From Margaritifera margaritifera (lineage: Eukaryota; Mollusca; Bivalvia; Unionida; Margaritiferidae): a stretch of 64,000 bases of DNA. Shown piece after piece: positions 59,730 to 64,000 of this stretch. The translations under genes and the position numbers were made by a program. The notes beneath the pieces are model-generated. The model made no database searches, had not been told where the DNA came from, and was given only the letters and a program-made list of their open reading frames with translations. Numbering within the stretch: the first letter of the stretch is position 1; each line of letters starts with the position of its first letter. The DNA lies in contig JAQPZY010001610.1 of NCBI GenBank assembly GCA_029931535.1, positions 1,838,501-1,902,500 on the forward strand, in the 5' to 3' direction.

Positions 59730-60560
59730 CATGTAAATCTAATGGAAGATCCAAATGTCACATAGCATCAAAATAGTTTTCATGACATAATAGTAATGTG
59801 GGTCTCCAAGTGTTTGAAGTTTTGAAGATTAAAATGTGCCAGGACATCACGTACATACGTGTAGTCATCACTGGATGTCTGAATCATTCAGTAAGAAGTA
59901 CAACTTTTATACTGGTTATTTGGCTGATTCGTCAGGCCTTTCAGTGCTATCGATACACTCATATGGGTAAATGTCTTTCTTCAAATATTTAGGTGCAATG
60001 TCTATAAAATGTTTCAGTGTCTGTATATTTTTCATCGCTTAAATTTGTTGCCATCTTATATAGATATTGTCTCATGTAAAGCTGTCTAAAACCTCATTGC
60101 CCTGCTAATTATTATTTCCTAATGTTCTATCATGACACTATCAATTATAAAATCCACGCTAATTGAAAAATACGTTGGCGTTCGGTATGATTTTTACCTC
60201 TTGATCTGGAGCAATGTTTACAAATGTCTTGATGAACAGATCGCTGTCATAAGCGGGCACGATATAAAGGAATAATGGTATGTATTGAATATCTAAAAAT
60301 TCAAATTTGATCCATTGTGTGCTTTACCTCTATACTTGCCCGTTTAGTGATCATGGTCGCCAACTTTATGTGCGAGAACGTTCCTGTCACGTACATTGTA
60401 TGCTTCGCCATCACTTGATTTGTTTTCAGTTACGTCTTTTTCGCACTTATGACAGGTATATGTTGAGTTAAAATGTTTTTGATTATCCTCTGTTATTACT
60501 ATAGGTTTTGCATTTTTCAGTCTTAATTCTCCAAACACTAATTTTGCAGTCTTGCCCAAA
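59730..60560 (-). pseudogene. Decayed protein-primed DNA polymerase B of Maverick/Polinton type
   Basis: The minus strand from 60559 reads ITEDNQKHFNSTYTCHKCEK, then a zinc-knuckle-like end GDHDH, a stop, and TGKYRGKAHNGSNLNF (60358-60300), the DHDH-x-TGKYRG-x-AH pattern that precedes the exonuclease region in these polymerases. Then YDSDLFIKTF (60251-60222, Exo-type Y/F-D block), KKDIYPYECIDSTERPDESA (about 59985-59930) and a TLGDPHYYYVMKT-like block near 59812-59776. Several stops and frame changes and the loss of the zinc-binding cysteine in HNGSN show a dead copy. The catalytic polymerase half is not visible in the window. Confidence 0.7.
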
Positions 60561-62985
60561 GTAAAATACTTTAGTCGAATATTGGTTTATCTCTCTTGTG
60601 GATCGAGTTAAGGTACCCGAAAAATTGACTGTGTTTGGGCGTTTTTATTGTCAACGATATTTCATCGGCGTACCTCGCAGTGCATTAAGCTTAAGTGTGC
60701 TGTCGTCACACCTTCAGTGGCGAGCTCTTCTGAAGGAGATCATTTTGTTGTTTACGTATTTGTTTTCCTGGAACGACAATACCTGAGAAAATCAAAATAA
60801 ATAACTTACAGAACTTGAAAATGGTGCTAATAGTTCTTTTTTTTTTTACAACAGATCCCAATTCAGGCATCATATCTGTAAATTGATCTACATTGCATCA
60901 TGGTCTTTTGTGTTGTGATATGTTTATTGATCTATAGAACCAACCCAAGCATTTTGTACAGATGCTTTTCTTTGCACTTCTATTTATTTCCTGTCCAAAT
61001 ATGATGTGTAAAATGTCGAATTAAAGTTCAATTGCACTTTCCACGTCACCTCTATGGAATATATTTTGAGACGGCTTTATATCATGTGGTAAAAATGTCT
61101 AGACTTAACTAGCTCCATACAGTTTCACCTTACTTCAGATGTGCACTTATTAAAAGACTGCTAGCCTCTCTTGGTCATTTTCACTTCTTGGTCTTCAAAG
61201 GTAAATTGAAAAAAGCCGATAACTTCTTTTTATTTTGTATCTATTTTATAATTCATGTATTCCACTTTCAGAAGCGGGCATTATCCACTCTGGCTCAATC
61301 CATTTTGAACAGCTGTCTGCTTTAGATAGTGTATAGTTTCCATAATTACCGCGTTAAAAAAAATTCAGTCGCAGTACATGAAATTAACATAGAGGTATGC
61401 CAACATTCTCTCCATTGTGCATGCTGCCAATGCAAACAACTTCACCTTATACCGATCTCTCGCACAGAATTACGTAATAACCGCAGAGCAGAACGTAAAA
61501 TAACTTTCTCCGGGAAAGTAACTCGTAATAGCGTAATTGAACCTCCAAATATATAAAAAGATTTTTTTATCTCCCTTGGTCACCATTATTTATGTTTTGA
61601 AAAACAATCAATTTAGTTTTCTCTAATTGTCTTCATAGTCTTGCTGATCCATTGATCCAATATGTTCTTTTTATTTTGTTTTTTTGTTTCCCATGTTTTC
61701 TTTTTTCTTTATTTCCGAAATAATGCCCTCGAGTGCACCTTCGTTGAGACTCCGTCATCTGGCTGGTGTAGCAATTGTTTCATTTTGATTTCTGTATATT
61801 CTCGAAATTCAATAAGAGATGGTGATCCATAAAATATGTATGCCTAGTTTAGTTTTGTTTACCTGGCCCAATTCTTTCATCTTCCTTGGCATTATCCTCA
61901 TCAGTTCAAACTATTCTATTTTGTTCTTTTCAAAACAAAAACAGCTTATACCTACCTAGCCCATGGCCATGTCACATTAGACTTTAGCCTACTGCCCCAA
62001 TCTTTTGTCGGAAATATGCATGTCTTGATCTGTTTTGCAGTCATAAGATATACGTCCTCAAGCTTACAAATAAGGAAATGTCGTTTGTCAAATAAGACAG
62101 GCTAATCTTCCTTTCCGTCTTCTGTCTTCTCGATCAAATGATGTTACGTTAACTAAACGATGTATACATTTGTTTCCAATAATACACTAGCATTAGTTAG
62201 ATAAAATAAAAAATACGATTAATATAAAAACTGACAAACGCTTGAGTAAGATATAAGAAAAATATCAATAAACATGGTTATTGACTTTCGATTGGACAGA
62301 AATTTCAACAACTGGAGTAATTTTTTATTGTTTTCTTAATTTTTTTTAAAGAGCCACTACTTTTGAAGTATCATTGATGCACATGTAACAACATATTTCA
62401 TTAGATATAAAACATACGATAGATAGATATCAATTATAGTTTTGGTGATATATTTATTGATTTTTTTTAAGCATGCAAAACTAAAATAAAATACAAGTCA
62501 TATTTGAAATATCTACAAATAATGAGACATTTCGTTCAATTATATTTGATTATAATGATATGTTATGTTGTGATATTTACTATAATGTAAAATTATGGAA
62601 TGTTAATATATACCCACACAAAATCTCTATTCTAATTTTTGGATTCACCCAATCAACCGTTTGTCACTACATAGAAAAACAGGCATCGTTGTGATTAAAA
62701 TGTTAACCTATTTAGTAAACTCTAGTGCAATTTAAGCTGAGGTACCTGGTGCACAATTGTTCGCCTTCCTAATAACTGTTAGTTCAGTCTAGTTTATATG
62801 GAGTGAACAAGGAGCACAACGGCCTCAAGTTTTGTCTTGACTGTACTTTAACGATACTACTAAGATCGCAAAATATTGCTATTGCTAATGCAGGAAAATG
62901 ATCGGTCACTAAAACTTATATAACCATTGTTTTACCTCTGGCAATCGCTATCAACCTTACGTACTTATATGATCTGTAATATAAT
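60561..62985. other. Gene-free stretch
   Basis: Open frames at 60598-60786 and 61329-61556 have no recognisable domain. A 25-nt near-match of 61430 to 50170 is noted under findings. Confidence 0.4.
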
Positions 62986-62987
62986 AC

Positions 62988-63084
62988 AATGATGATGATG
63001 ATGATGACAATGACGACGACGACGATGATGATACTACTACTACTACTACTACTAATACTACTACTACTAATAATAATAATAATA
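62988..63084. repeat. Compound trinucleotide microsatellite
   Basis: ATG, ACG, ATG, ACT and AAT triplet runs follow one another, giving artefactual homopolymer-rich open frames. Confidence 0.95.
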
Positions 63085-64000
63085 TTGCGCAAAAAGTAGC
63101 AATATCAATATCTGTATTATTGATAGTATGATGAGTTAGATTCATAACATCTTTCTGTTTACCTCGAACTGTCGAGGTTTAGAACCAGTATTTTCCACAT
63201 TACCTGCATCTTGTCGGAACTTTCCAAATTTATCATTCATAAGGTCTTGTTGAATAATATTTGTCCTAAACGTAACAGGCAAACACATATCTTTGTATGT
63301 CATGAAGCTGTTGTAGCCATTCAGCTTGAAAAGATTATAGCATCCCTAGGCTATCTTGATGTGTTTCACAAAGATTCTACCAAATTGTTTACCACTATGT
63401 TGCTAGCCTGTATTCTGATCTTCATATATAATGACACAAAGAAACTACCTGGTACAATCGGTATATTTTTGGTTATCTTTGCAATTCCTATCTTTAAGAT
63501 TTGTTCAGGTTGAACGCTGTTCAGCGTGAATGTATTACAATGATGTGTAGGACTGATGTATCATTGTTGTTATCAATTCCTGCTTGTGAGCAGCTTCTTA
63601 CCTGTTTTTCTTACTTTACCATTTATTGTGTTAAGAACAAAATTAATCGCAAAACCTTGTAATCAACATTCACACCAGCACCCATCACTAATGCGTTGAA
63701 TATAGACTCGCATTTTACTTGAAGATGAGTGTTAAAGTCATCAAGGTTTGGTTGTTTTCTTTTTGTTGTTGTTTACATTTTACACTATATTTTGGCTTAG
63801 CGGTAGCTTATAGATTAAAAACATCATCAAGGTTGTTTAATACTGAATCATCAAATCTTGTACTCTTTTTTGTTTCAAAGAGGCAAATGTCTGAGGTTAT
63901 TTTTCGCTAAACTTTGCAGTTTTCGTCTGTAGTTTTTCCACAAATGTATGATGCCTAATTCTTCTGTCTTGTTCAGTCCAACTGGATCAAGTAAACAGAA
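63085..64000. other. Gene-free end of window
   Basis: Open frames of 100 and 63 codons (63211, 63719) contain hydrophobic stretches but no recognisable family or splice context. Confidence 0.35.

Noticed and set aside
62957..63145. Minus-strand frame with valine and serine runs
   Set aside because: Encoded by the compound trinucleotide microsatellite.

Overview
The window is AT-rich eukaryotic DNA. It has GT-AG introns several kilobases long, many decayed transposons of animal type (hAT, pogo/Tigger, LINE, tRNA-derived SINE, solo LTR, a Maverick/Polinton-like relic) and abundant diverged tandem-monomer repeats of about 130-160 bp. Together these suggest a marine invertebrate, most likely a mollusc and perhaps a bivalve. 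No prokaryotic features, tRNA genes or rRNA genes were seen. The taxon is an inference from repeat style and the one recognised gene.

One real gene is convincingly visible, on the minus strand from about 27.6 kb down to 4.75 kb. Its three coding exons (27052-27576, 16519-16677, 4753-6975) join in frame with phase-0 GT-AG introns into about 968 codons. The first two exons match the uncharacterised animal family typified by human CXorf38. They include a tryptophan/cysteine-rich region and an R-x4-H motif (RNSVMH) of the kind found in HEPN-type RNase domains. The third exon encodes eleven nearly identical 60-residue coiled-coil repeats. Each repeat is 7 heptads plus one 11-residue stutter, encoded by eleven in-phase 180-bp DNA repeats. 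A short upstream ORF sits in the 5' leader.

Region by region. 0-4 kb holds diverged tandem repeats (families called F4 and F1 here). 4.5-7 kb is the coiled-coil exon. 8-12 kb holds F2 repeats, a 5' hAT fragment, an old Tigger-like copy and F1 repeats. 14.2-16.3 kb holds F3 and F5 repeats, followed by exon 2. 18.6-19.4 kb is a hAT relic. 20.2-20.8 kb is a 42-bp minisatellite plus CT/TA microsatellites. 22.1-26.5 kb is a second hAT relic interrupted by a TA-flanked Tigger-like element (23672-25321). 27-27.6 kb is exon 1. 28.4-28.9 kb is a minisatellite that looks derived from the Tigger terminal sequence. 29.93-30.12 kb is a SINE with a 9-bp target-site duplication. 30.65-31.76 kb is a second, non-autonomous pogo-type element. 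34.3-39.95 kb is a 5.6-kb satellite of 43-bp units with local higher-order structure. 43.25-44.0 kb is a solo LTR inserted in an F2 unit. From 50 kb onward the DNA holds relics: a possible capsid-like fragment (53.85-54.5 kb), a broken non-LTR retrotransposon (54.77-57.85 kb, minus) and a decayed protein-primed DNA polymerase B fragment of Maverick/Polinton type (59.73-60.56 kb, minus). The remainder shows no supportable gene.

The most interesting items are the CXorf38/HEPN-like protein with its long repeated coil, the 43-bp satellite with its duplicated flank, the tandem amplification of a transposon end, and the tandem-monomer arrays that share palindromic end modules.
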